This document shows positions 51,860 to 60,517 of a stretch of DNA of 64,000 nucleotides, in pieces. A program made the translations under genes and the position numbers. Origin of the DNA: Bacteroidota bacterium (GTDB taxonomy: Bacteria; Bacteroidota; Bacteroidia; Bacteroidales; Lentimicrobiaceae); contig JAEZDY010000042.1 of NCBI GenBank assembly GCA_023417935.1, positions 186,001 through 250,000 on the forward strand. Reading direction: 5' to 3'. The stretch's first letter is position 1. The number at the start of each line of letters is the position of its first letter. The notes beneath the pieces were generated by a model, which made no database searches, was not told the origin of the DNA, and was given only the letters and a program-made list of their open reading frames with translations.

Positions 51860-53065
51860 ATGAAATTTGATCCGGCAAGTCAATTACAAGATCTGCACCA
51901 ATTCGGAGAATTTGGTGATGTTAATCCTTCAATAACTGATTCAGCAACTTATACGTTTTTCCAGGCGAAAACGATGACTGACACTTTTCATGGTGAGGCA
52001 GAAGGCTGTTTCTTATATTCACGGCATTGGAACCCCAGCAATAAATATCTTGCTGATGCAATGGCTGCTATGGAAGGTACTGAAGCAGCATGGGTTACTG
52101 CCAGTGGAATGGCCGCTATCACGAATGCAATTTTGCAACTTGTAAATACCGGTGATCACATTGTGAGCAGCATAACGACTTATGGAGGTACTTTTGCTTT
52201 TCTTGAAAATTATCTTAAGAAGTTTAATGTTGACGTAACATTTGTTGATATAACCAACCTGGAAGCTGTAAAGGCTGCTATGCGCCAGAATACAAAATTA
52301 ATCTATACTGAAACTATGACTAATCCCATGCTTCAGATATCAGATATACCGGCGCTTTCAACCATAGCAAATGAGCATAATGCAAAACTTGTTGTAGACA
52401 ATACTTTCACACCGATGATAGTTAATCCAACACGCCTGGGAGCGCATATTGTGGTTTACAGCATGACCAAGTTCATTAATGGAAAAAATGATTGTGTTGC
52501 AGGTGCTATTTGTGCAAGTGCTGAATTCATAAACTCGCTTATTGACGTGAATAGTGGCACAGCAATGCTCTTAGGACCAGTTCTTGACCCACTTCGCTCA
52601 TCTTCTATATTGAAAAACCTTCATACCCTGCATATCAGGATGAAGCAACATAGCTACAATGCGATGTATCTGGCAAATAAGTTTACAGAAGCTGGTTTGC
52701 CAACTTCTTATCCCGGATTGCCAAATCATCCAGGGCATGAAGTGTTGACAAAGATGATGAACAAAGAGTATGGTTATGGTGGTATGATTGCAATTGATTT
52801 GGGCACTGCTGAAAAAGCAGCTGAATTCATGGAAGAAATGGAAGCTAATGATGTAGGCTACCTGGCCGTTAGTCTGGGATATTTCAAAACCCTGTTCAGC
52901 AACTCAGGTAAAAGTACCTCGAGCGAGGTGCCCGAAGAAATTCAGCACGATATGGGCATGAGTGAAGGTCTTGTACGATTTAGTGTAGGCCTCGATAATG
53001 ATATTGAGAGAACCTGGCAGCGTATCAAACTTTCAATGAAGGATAAAGAAGTAATTTTAAAATAG
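51860..53065 (+). CDS. Cys/Met metabolism PLP enzyme (methionine gamma-lyase-like)
   Basis: 401 residues, fold-type I. YSRHWNPSNKYLADAMAAME and TEAAWVTASGMAAI are the family N-terminal motifs; the PLP lysine is Lys204 in VVYSMTKFINGKND, and LVVDNTFTP holds the cofactor Asp. Its overall pattern (TTYGGTFAFL) is that of methionine gamma-lyase, yet the Cys that marks true MGL (YGCTFAF in Pseudomonas) is Gly110. It may thus be a cystathionine or O-acylhomoserine type enzyme instead. The divergent Lrp-type gene supports an amino-acid degrading role. A strong terminator follows at 53104. Confidence 0.85.
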   Translation: MKFDPASQLQDLHQFGEFGDVNPSITDSATYTFFQAKTMTDTFHGEAEGCFLYSRHWNPSNKYLADAMAAMEGTEAAWVTASGMAAITNAILQLVNTGDHIVSSITTYGGTFAFLENYLKKFNVDVTFVDITNLEAVKAAMRQNTKLIYTETMTNPMLQISDIPALSTIANEHNAKLVVDNTFTPMIVNPTRLGAHIVVYSMTKFINGKNDCVAGAICASAEFINSLIDVNSGTAMLLGPVLDPLRSSSILKNLHTLHIRMKQHSYNAMYLANKFTEAGLPTSYPGLPNHPGHEVLTKMMNKEYGYGGMIAIDLGTAEKAAEFMEEMEANDVGYLAVSLGYFKTLFSNSGKSTSSEVPEEIQHDMGMSEGLVRFSVGLDNDIERTWQRIKLSMKDKEVILK

Positions 53066-53103
53066 TTGAATTACGGTCATCACATAGTTTAGGTTAAAAA
53101 TGG

Positions 53104-53131
53104 AAAAGCCGTCAGAATTCTGACGGCTTTT
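53104..53131. terminator. Bidirectional terminator between the lyase gene and gcvP
   Basis: A perfect 28-base palindrome, AAAAGCCGTCAG / CTGACGGCTTTT around AATT, with T-rich continuation on both strands. It serves the convergent lyase gene (stop 53065) and gcvP (stop 53191). Confidence 0.95.
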
Positions 53132-53190
53132 CTATTTTTATTCAATTGGCAGTTCGCCAGCTATTATTATCAATACTGAAAGATAAAAAA

Positions 53191-56088
53191 TTATACTGGT
53201 TGCTCTTGATAAGCTGAAATTGGTGCGCATGTACACATGAGATTCCTGTCGCCGTATGCATCATCAACCCGTGTAACTGATGGCCAATATTTCTCTGTTT
53301 TATTACTCTTAACAGGGAATGCAGCCTTTTGCCTTGAATATGGCAAAGTCCAATCATCAGCAGTAACCATTGCGAGTGTGTGAGGTGCTTTCTTTATAAC
53401 ATTATTCTGGCGATCAGCTTCACCGCGTGCAATCTCATCAATTTCAGCGCGAATGGCTTCCATAGCTTCAACAAACCTGTCAAGTTCTTCAAGTGGTTCA
53501 CTTTCAGTAGGCTCAACCATCAAAGTGCCATGAACAGGAAATGCGACTGTAGGAGCGTGAAAACCATAATCCATCAAACGTTTTGCGATGTCACCTACCT
53601 GAATATCGGCAGTTCGGCTAAATTCATTGCAATCAAGAATCATTTCATGAGCCACCCTGTCGTTCTTTCCTGTATACAGTATTTTGTAGTGTTTTGCTAA
53701 TTTAACTTTAAGGTAGTTGGCATTCAGAATTGCAACTTTTGTTGCCTCAGTTAGTCCTTCGCCACCCAGTAGTTTTATATAACCATAGGAAATAGGCAAT
53801 ACTGATGCGCTTCCATAAGGTGCGGCAGCAACAGCGTTAATAGCTTTGTCTCCACCTACTTTTTTAAGCGAATGACCGGGAAGGAACTCAACAAGATGAC
53901 TTGCAACTCCTATAGGTCCAACACCGGGACCACCACCGCCATGAGGTATAGCAAATGTTTTATGAAGATTAAGGTGGCAAACATCAGCTCCAATAAACCC
54001 CGGACTGGTAAGTCCAACCTGGGCATTCATATTGGCACCATCCATATACACCTGTCCGCCATTTTCATGAATAATTGAAATTGCCTCACAAATACCTTCT
54101 TCAAACACACCATGTGTTGAAGGATATGTGATCATACAGGCTGATAGAGTATCTTTATATTTAACAGCCTTCTCCCTTAGATCAACAAGATCAATATTGC
54201 CATTAGAATCGGATTTTACAACTACCACTGTCATTCCGGCCATTGCTGCACTGGCAGGGTTAGTACCATGGGCTGAAGCCGGAATAATGCATACATTACG
54301 GTGACCCTGATTATTATGACAATGATATGATCTGATTACCAACAACCCAGCATATTCACCTGCAGCACCTGAGTTTGGCTGGAATGACATGGCTGCAAAG
54401 CCAGTTATTTCGCAAAGTGCTTTTTCAAGTTCGGCAATTAATAAAGTGTAACCCTCAGCCTGATCAGCAGGAGCAAAAGGATGCAAACCATTGAATTCTG
54501 CCCAGCTAAGTGAAAAAAGTTCTGCAGCTGCATTGAGCTTCATGGTACATGATCCCAGAGGAATCATTGCCTTATTCAAAGAAAGATCCTTTATTTCAAG
54601 GTTTTTAATAAAACGCATCATTGCAGTTTCTGAGTGATAGCTGCTAAATACTTTATCTTTCAGGAAATGGCTTGTACGCTTTAATTGTGAAGGTAATGAA
54701 TGCTGTCCCTGGCATCTTTCAGTAATTACTATATCGGGATTGAACTCTTTACGGGCAGCAGAAGCAAATATGTGTACCAATGTTTTAAGATCTTCGAGGT
54801 TAGTTGTCTCATCTAAACTGATACCAACAATCCTGTCAGAGAAATATCTGAAATTGATTTGATTTTCAAGAGCAAGCTTCTTGAACTCAGCCATACGTAC
54901 TCCCTCAGGAACTGCTATACGCACTGTGTCGAAGAAAGTTGAGTTTAATTGCTTATAGCCATATTTTGCAACTTCTGATGACAGCAATGTAGTTAAAGTA
55001 TTAATCCTGCAAGCTATTTGTTTTATGCCAATAGGACCATGATATACACCATACATAGCAGACATTATTGCCAATAAAGCCTGGGCAGTACAAATATTTG
55101 AGGTAGCTCTTTCTCTTTTTATATGCTGCTCACGGGTTTGTAAGGCCATTCTTAAAGCCCTGTTGCCTTGGGCATCAACAGAAACACCTATTATTCTACC
55201 AGGAATCGTACGTTTAAATTCTTCGCGTGTAGCAAAATACCCCGCATGTGGACCTCCATAACCTAATGGTAATCCAAATCTTTGATTTGAACCGACCACT
55301 ACATCGGCACCCCATTCACCCGGAGGTGTAAGAATAGCAAGGCTCATCAGGTCAGCAGCTACAGCTACCATTACACCTGCACTATGAGCTTTTTCTGTGA
55401 ATGACCTGAAATCATATATTTCACCGGTTTCATCGGGATATTGAATAATCGCACCAAAGAAGCTCTGATCAAATTCTATAGATTCATGATCTCCCATCAC
55501 AAGTTCAATTCCTAAAGGAACTGATCGGGTCATTAATACATCTATTGTTTGGGGAAAGAGTTTTTCCGATACAAAGAATTTTACGGAATTAGATTTCACT
55601 GCTTCCCTGGAACGAGAGTTATAAAGCATGATCATTGCTTCTGCAGCTGAAGTAGATTCATCGAGCAACGAGGCATTGGCTATAGGTAAACCAGTAAGAT
55701 CAGAAATCATTGTCTGGTATATGAGAAGTGCTTCTAAACGACCTTGCGATATTTCAGCCTGATACGGGGTGTAGGATGTATACCATCCCGGATTTTCCAG
55801 AATGTTACGCTGAATCACACCCGGCAGGATACATGGATAATAGCCCAGGCCAATGTATGATTTGAATATCTTATTCCTGGCTCCAAGCTCCTTTAGATGA
55901 GATATGTATTCCCATTCGTTCATTCCCGCAGGAAGATTAAGAGGTTTTGGTAGCCGAATAGTTGATGGCACTGTTTCATTGATCAGTGAGTCGAGATCTG
56001 ACACTCCAATAACTTCAAGCATTTTAGCGACTTCATTATCCCTTGGGCCATTGTGCCGATTAATGAAATCATTAGTTAGTTTTGACAT
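53191..56088 (-). CDS. gcvP: Glycine dehydrogenase (decarboxylating), P protein
   Basis: PLP enzyme of the glycine cleavage system, 965 residues, the single-chain form (both halves fused). N-terminal half: FINRHNGPRDNEVAKML, YTPYQAEISQGRLEALL. C-terminal half: MIPLGSCTMKLNAAAELFSL, the PLP-lysine motif CHLNLHKTFAIPHGGGGPGV, and GSASVLPISYGYIKLLGGEG. It releases CO2 from glycine and passes aminomethyl to the H protein. gcvT and gcvH are not nearby. A -7 box TATCTTTG lies at 56133-56140. Confidence 0.97.
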   Translation of the reverse strand: MSKLTNDFINRHNGPRDNEVAKMLEVIGVSDLDSLINETVPSTIRLPKPLNLPAGMNEWEYISHLKELGARNKIFKSYIGLGYYPCILPGVIQRNILENPGWYTSYTPYQAEISQGRLEALLIYQTMISDLTGLPIANASLLDESTSAAEAMIMLYNSRSREAVKSNSVKFFVSEKLFPQTIDVLMTRSVPLGIELVMGDHESIEFDQSFFGAIIQYPDETGEIYDFRSFTEKAHSAGVMVAVAADLMSLAILTPPGEWGADVVVGSNQRFGLPLGYGGPHAGYFATREEFKRTIPGRIIGVSVDAQGNRALRMALQTREQHIKRERATSNICTAQALLAIMSAMYGVYHGPIGIKQIACRINTLTTLLSSEVAKYGYKQLNSTFFDTVRIAVPEGVRMAEFKKLALENQINFRYFSDRIVGISLDETTNLEDLKTLVHIFASAARKEFNPDIVITERCQGQHSLPSQLKRTSHFLKDKVFSSYHSETAMMRFIKNLEIKDLSLNKAMIPLGSCTMKLNAAAELFSLSWAEFNGLHPFAPADQAEGYTLLIAELEKALCEITGFAAMSFQPNSGAAGEYAGLLVIRSYHCHNNQGHRNVCIIPASAHGTNPASAAMAGMTVVVVKSDSNGNIDLVDLREKAVKYKDTLSACMITYPSTHGVFEEGICEAISIIHENGGQVYMDGANMNAQVGLTSPGFIGADVCHLNLHKTFAIPHGGGGPGVGPIGVASHLVEFLPGHSLKKVGGDKAINAVAAAPYGSASVLPISYGYIKLLGGEGLTEATKVAILNANYLKVKLAKHYKILYTGKNDRVAHEMILDCNEFSRTADIQVGDIAKRLMDYGFHAPTVAFPVHGTLMVEPTESEPLEELDRFVEAMEAIRAEIDEIARGEADRQNNVIKKAPHTLAMVTADDWTLPYSRQKAAFPVKSNKTEKYWPSVTRVDDAYGDRNLMCTCAPISAYQEQPV

Positions 56089-56132
56089 GGTTGATCTGAT
56101 TATGCAAAGTGGTGGAAAACTTAATTTTGTGG

Positions 56133-56140
56133 CAAAGATA
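56133..56140 (-). promoter_or_regulatory. Putative -7 box of gcvP
   Basis: Minus strand TATCTTTG, a full TAnnTTTG match, 45 bases above the gcvP ATG; no -33 TTG at 19-21 bases. A glycine riboswitch was looked for in the short leader and not seen. Confidence 0.4.
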
Positions 56141-56350
56141 AATATTATAGACCAAAGGGAAAATTTTACAAGGTAAACTTTTTAACTTGTAAAGAACTGT
56201 ATATCAAGTTATAGGGATTATTTTATTGAACGGTTGATAACTTTTTACCTTGCAACATTTCTATTTAATGCTCAATGGGGAAATTAAATTTTCTATTTGC
56301 ATTTATTCTTTAAATCTTGTAGGTTTGTCCTAACCAAATATTTCTTAAAC

Positions 56351-57139
56351 ATGAGCCATAAATATTATCTTTATCTTTCTATGACACCAGAAGCACTTAT
56401 TGCTTCTATGTTACCTCCTGAGGAGTTTGGAGTATACTATGCTGTTGGTACCAATAAACGAACACAAGGTCAGGCTTTTTTCTTTGAAATCGAACCCGGC
56501 TTTAAAAGCGATTATTTTAATATGGAGAGTATTGAAACCCGCTGTGTGCCTCATGTTGACGGGAAACCAAAACGATCAGTTTATCTTTCGACCTATCGGG
56601 TACTTGAGAATATACCATTAAGTGCTTTTAAAAATCTATATTTAACTACTGCCGACGGTAAGGTACTTGAACTCACTAAATCAGATTTCATTCCTGAAAC
56701 TGCAGCAACCCTGCACTTCTATCAGCAGTTATGCCCTGTAACACCTCGTGTAGTAAGTAAACTTGATCCGGTAAAATATACTGAATGGGTAACGAATAGT
56801 AAAAATCCTATATACTTCCCAAAAATTGTTTTTGTTGAGTTAATACTGAACCGTCTTGCTGAAGATCCAATAGCCGCCCCGGTAGGTAACTTGCCATACT
56901 CAAATAAAGATCACCTGCGCGATTGCCTTATTGGCCTGCACATGGGTTATGAAAAGCCTACAAAAACTGTTAATCGCTTTTATCAGGGTGATGTATTATA
57001 CCGTACTGTAAAGAATGGCTTCTTTGTAGGATCAAATGAAGGTTACATTTTCTACAAGTTCCCTGAAACTGATGAACTTCAGAAGCATTATTACCCATGG
57101 TGGCGATCAGCACTGAATCTTGAATTCCAGGAGAAGTAA
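56351..57139 (+). CDS. Hypothetical protein
   Basis: 262 residues from the ATG at 56351; an in-frame TTG start 18 codons upstream is unlikely. I do not recognise the family. It is a soluble protein without signal peptide, rich in aromatic residues (FGVYYAVGTNKRTQGQAFFF, YFPKIVFVELILNRLAEDP, HYYPWWRSALNLEF), with no repeats and only three cysteines. It stands between divergent gcvP and convergent hppA, on its own transcript ended by a strong terminator at 57153. Clean codon usage and a terminator argue that it is a real gene. Confidence 0.7.
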   Translation: MSHKYYLYLSMTPEALIASMLPPEEFGVYYAVGTNKRTQGQAFFFEIEPGFKSDYFNMESIETRCVPHVDGKPKRSVYLSTYRVLENIPLSAFKNLYLTTADGKVLELTKSDFIPETAATLHFYQQLCPVTPRVVSKLDPVKYTEWVTNSKNPIYFPKIVFVELILNRLAEDPIAAPVGNLPYSNKDHLRDCLIGLHMGYEKPTKTVNRFYQGDVLYRTVKNGFFVGSNEGYIFYKFPETDELQKHYYPWWRSALNLEFQEK

Positions 57140-57152
57140 TTAAGTCAAAAAG

Positions 57153-57183
57153 AAAAAGGGTTGAAGTTACTTCAACCCTTTTT
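57153..57183. terminator. Bidirectional terminator between the hypothetical gene and hppA
   Basis: Perfect 15-bp stem AAAAAGGGTTGAAGT / ACTTCAACCCTTTTT with almost no loop bases, 14 bases past the plus-strand stop and 33 past the hppA stop on the other side. T-runs follow on both strands. Confidence 0.93.
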
Positions 57184-57215
57184 TATGACTACTTATTCGT
57201 ACGCACCAGGAATGT

Positions 57216-59600
57216 TTAGATTAATTTCTTAATTCTCATTCCATAGAACGATCTGTAAACAAAGAATAATCCGATAACAAAGAATACTGCCCCTAATATT
57301 GAAGAATAATCAGTTGAACCTGTAAGGTTAGCTGATTGGCTCATCTTTACGGCAATTTCAACAGCAAGTAAACCAAATAATGTTGAAAATTTAATAATCG
57401 GATTCAACGCAACTGATGAAGTGTCTTTATAAGGATCACCTACTGTATCTCCAATTACTGTAGCATCATGAAGCGGAGTGTTTTTCTCTTTAAGGTCAAC
57501 TTCCACAACTTTTTTAGCATTATCCCATGCACCACCTGCATTGGCCATATACATAGCTTGGAACAAGCCAAATACTGCAATAGAGATCAGGTATGATACA
57601 AAGAAATTCGGATCAAAGAATGCAAAAGCGAGGGTCAGGGAGAATATAACGCCAAAAATATTCCACATACCTGCCTGGGCATACTGTGTGCAAATCTTTA
57701 CAACAGCTTTTGAGTCCTCAATACTTGCTTCAGCTTTATCAAGTTGTATATTTCTTTTTATGAATTCAACCGCACGGTATGCGCCTGTAGTTACAGCCTG
57801 AATAGAAGCACCGGAGAACCAAAATACAACAGCACCACCTGTGATGAAGCCTAATAGAACAGGAGCATCGGTAAGACTGAGATGAAGCAAACCTAATTGT
57901 TCAAGTAGCAGGATGATGGCAAAAATCATGGTGGTAGCACCAATAACGGCAGTTCCTATTAATACAGGCTTTGCAGTTGCCTTGAAGGTATTACCCGCTG
58001 AGTCATTTGCTTCAAGGAAATGTTTTCCCTGGATAAAGTCAGGTTTAAAACCAAAATCTTTATTAATCTCATCTTCAATACCTGGAATACGCTCAATTTG
58101 TGAAAGTTCAAAAACTGATTGCGCATTGTCAGTAACAGGGCCATAACTGTCAACAGCAATAGTAACAGGTCCCATCCCAAGGAATCCAAAGGCAACAAGA
58201 CCAAAGGAAAAAATAGCAGGATAGGTCATAATATCACCTAATCCCATTGTTGAAACGCCGAAAGCTGCTGCCATCAAACCAACAATAACCATTCCTTTCC
58301 AAAAAGCGCTGAAATTTCCTGCAACAATACCTGAAAGGATTGTTAGTGATGCACCGCCTTCTCTTGAAGCAGTAACAATTTCATTAACGTGCCGTGACTT
58401 GGAACTTGTAAAAGCTTTGGTGAATTCAGGAATAACAGCAGCTGCAAGTGTGCCTAAACTGATAATACTGGCAAGTTTCCACCATAAACCAGCGGCCATA
58501 TCTCCAATCATTATGTAACTTACAATGTAGGTAACAATAATTGAAACGATTGATGTAATCCAAACGAGTGATGTGAGAGGTGCTTCGAAATCAAAATCAA
58601 TCTTGTTGCTGTAACGGGCTTTTGAAATAACCTGATTGATAGCATACGAGAAGATAGATGTGAACACCATTAATATACGCATTGCAAAAATCCATACAAT
58701 AAGAGTGGCTTGCAGGTCAAGACCTATAGCCAGCACGATAAAAGAGATAAGAGCAACACCGGTAACACCATATGTTTCAAAACCATCGGCTGTAGGACCA
58801 ACACTATCACCTGCATTATCACCAACACAGTCAGCAATAACGCCGGGATTACGAGGATCATCTTCACCAATTGCGAAAACAATCTTCATCAAATCTGCTC
58901 CAATGTCAGCAATTTTTGTAAAGATACCACCGGCAATACGTAGTGCTGAAGCACCAAGTGATTCACCAATCGCGAATCCAACAAAACAAGCGCCTGCACT
59001 TTCACCAGGAACGAAAAGCAGGATGAAAATCATCATAATGAGCTCAACTGTAATCAGAAGAACTCCAACACTCATACCTGCCTGAAGGGGAATGGAAACA
59101 ACACTCCATGGTTTTGATTTCAATGAAGCAAAACTGGTTCGGCTATTTGCCAGGGTATTTATCCTGATGCCAAACCAGGCAACCCCATAAGAACCAAGGA
59201 TTCCAAGAACTGACCATAATAAGACTAACATTACTCTGTCGAACTCCATATGATTAAGTCCGTAGAAATAATAGAAAATGGCCGAACCAATGATTAAGAA
59301 TAAGATAATGAGGAATTTACCTTGCTGATACATGTAGGTTTTACATGTTTCATAGATGATATGTGACACCGACAACATTGAATGATGTGAGGGTAACTTC
59401 TTAATACGGATGAATTGCCATAAGCCAAACAACATACCAAGCACAATAATGAATATGCCCCATGTAAGCAGGGAATGTCCATCCATACCCAGGTTTTTAA
59501 AATAACTGGTGCTTAAATCAGGAATCGGGAGGTCAGCTTCACTGGCAAATGCAATAAAAGGTAAAACACTCAGGGTTAAAATAGAAATCAATTTCTTCAT
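57216..59600 (-). CDS. hppA: Membrane-bound ion-pumping pyrophosphatase
   Basis: 794 residues, about 16-17 membrane spans; uses PPi hydrolysis to pump H+ or Na+. The active-site loop reads DIGADLMKIVFAIGEDDPRN followed by PGVIADCVGDNAGDSVGPTADGF, a divergent form of the usual DVGADLVGKVE...DNVGDNVGD. GNTFKATAK has Lys at the position that makes other mPPases K+-independent. The ion cannot be told from this. The first 20 residues (MKKLISILTLSVLPFIAFAS) look like a signal peptide. Two-box promoter at 59646-59675. Confidence 0.93.
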   Translation of the reverse strand: MKKLISILTLSVLPFIAFASEADLPIPDLSTSYFKNLGMDGHSLLTWGIFIIVLGMLFGLWQFIRIKKLPSHHSMLSVSHIIYETCKTYMYQQGKFLIILFLIIGSAIFYYFYGLNHMEFDRVMLVLLWSVLGILGSYGVAWFGIRINTLANSRTSFASLKSKPWSVVSIPLQAGMSVGVLLITVELIMMIFILLFVPGESAGACFVGFAIGESLGASALRIAGGIFTKIADIGADLMKIVFAIGEDDPRNPGVIADCVGDNAGDSVGPTADGFETYGVTGVALISFIVLAIGLDLQATLIVWIFAMRILMVFTSIFSYAINQVISKARYSNKIDFDFEAPLTSLVWITSIVSIIVTYIVSYIMIGDMAAGLWWKLASIISLGTLAAAVIPEFTKAFTSSKSRHVNEIVTASREGGASLTILSGIVAGNFSAFWKGMVIVGLMAAAFGVSTMGLGDIMTYPAIFSFGLVAFGFLGMGPVTIAVDSYGPVTDNAQSVFELSQIERIPGIEDEINKDFGFKPDFIQGKHFLEANDSAGNTFKATAKPVLIGTAVIGATTMIFAIILLLEQLGLLHLSLTDAPVLLGFITGGAVVFWFSGASIQAVTTGAYRAVEFIKRNIQLDKAEASIEDSKAVVKICTQYAQAGMWNIFGVIFSLTLAFAFFDPNFFVSYLISIAVFGLFQAMYMANAGGAWDNAKKVVEVDLKEKNTPLHDATVIGDTVGDPYKDTSSVALNPIIKFSTLFGLLAVEIAVKMSQSANLTGSTDYSSILGAVFFVIGLFFVYRSFYGMRIKKLI

Positions 59601-59645
59601 AAAGAGGAATTTGGGTTTTTGGATATGATAATTACAAACATTTCA

Positions 59646-59675
59646 CAAAAATATAGAAGTAATGGTAAATTCCAA
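59646..59675 (-). promoter_or_regulatory. Promoter of hppA
   Basis: Minus strand TTG (59673-59675), 19 bases, TATTTTTG (59646-59653), 46 bases above the ATG. Both consensus boxes are present. Confidence 0.75.
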
Positions 59676-59780
59676 TAGTATAGTTCAACCATTTATCAAC
59701 AAAAAGAGCTTATTGATAACTGATTAGCAAAAGAAATGTTCGCTGAATTGCCTGATATTAAAGAATATTTTGCCATTTTC

Positions 59781-59792
59781 GCAAACGTTTGC
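59781..59792. promoter_or_regulatory. PurR/LacI-type operator-like palindrome
   Basis: GCAAACGTTTGC is a perfect 12-bp palindrome with the central CG of LacI-family operators and equals the core of the E. coli PurR box. It lies 114 bases above the gene for the DUF151 nuclease and its partner, a nucleoside transporter. No LacI-family gene is in the window. The rest of this 305-base divergent region (59601-59905) shows only the hppA promoter. Confidence 0.5.
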
Positions 59793-59905
59793 ACTGGCAA
59801 ATGTTTATTAACTAAAGATCACTTTTTTTTAGTTGAGAGGAAAATTAAAGAAAATTGAACCTTTAGCAGCTATTTTATTGTTAATTTTATCACCTTAAAT
59901 AAAAC

Positions 59906-60499
59906 ATGACCGGGATGGAGAAAATTCCGTTAAAATTGCTTGGAATGATTAACAGCCAGTCGCAGAGTGGTGCATACACTCTTATACTAGGTGAAACAGA
60001 TGGCAAACGCAGGCTCCCGATACTAATTAATACTTTTGAAGCTCAGGCTATTCTGTTCCATATTGAACAGATTAAGATCCCGCGACCGCTTACCCATGAT
60101 CTTTTCAAGAACTTTTCTGACACTTTTGGTATTGAATTTCGTGAAGTAATCATAAGTAAATTTGCTCAAGGTATCTTTTATGCCACTTTAGTTTGTTCTG
60201 ATGGCATTGATATTAAAGAGATTGATTCCCGAACTTCTGACGCAATTGCTCTTGCTGTTAGATTTAATTGCCCAATTTATACATACGAAGCAGTATTAAC
60301 CGGAGCTGGGGTATCAGTTGAAGAGGAACCTGATATTGATCAGCTTGCTACCGGGGGTGTAGATGTTGATGACGAGTTTGATTATAATAAATTTTCAATT
60401 GGTGAGCTCGAGCAGATGATGCACGAAGCTATTGAACATGAAGAATATGAAAAAGCTTCGCAACTGCGTGATGTGATTCGTAAGCGAAAATCTTCCTAA
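59906..60499 (+). CDS. DUF151 bifunctional-nuclease-like protein with UVR tail
   Basis: 197 residues. The DUF151/BFN domain covers about 1-130 (MINSQSQSGAYTLILGETDG, RLPILINTFEAQAILFHIEQ, RPLTHDLF, DSRTSDAIALAVRFNCPIYT). A Gly/Asp-rich linker leads to a UVR motif at about 160-194 (SIGELEQMMHEAIEHEEYEK) like the UvrB/UvrC interaction helix pair. In plants BFN-like proteins degrade nucleic acids; the bacterial role is not settled. A second ATG three codons in (59915) is possible. 18 bases separate it from the nucleoside transporter gene. Confidence 0.9.
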   Translation: MTGMEKIPLKLLGMINSQSQSGAYTLILGETDGKRRLPILINTFEAQAILFHIEQIKIPRPLTHDLFKNFSDTFGIEFREVIISKFAQGIFYATLVCSDGIDIKEIDSRTSDAIALAVRFNCPIYTYEAVLTGAGVSVEEEPDIDQLATGGVDVDDEFDYNKFSIGELEQMMHEAIEHEEYEKASQLRDVIRKRKSS

Positions 60500-60517
60500 C
60501 AACCTTTCAAACCATTT

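Noticed and set aside
56089..56350. Glycine riboswitch for gcvP
   Set aside because: The leader between the -7 box and the ATG is about 40 bases, too short for the tandem aptamer, and shows no matching blocks.
59690..59725. DnaA boxes and a replication origin
   Set aside because: TTATCAACA and one inverted near-copy occur, but there is no cluster, no dnaA or gidA neighbour and no AT-rich unwinding element of usual type.
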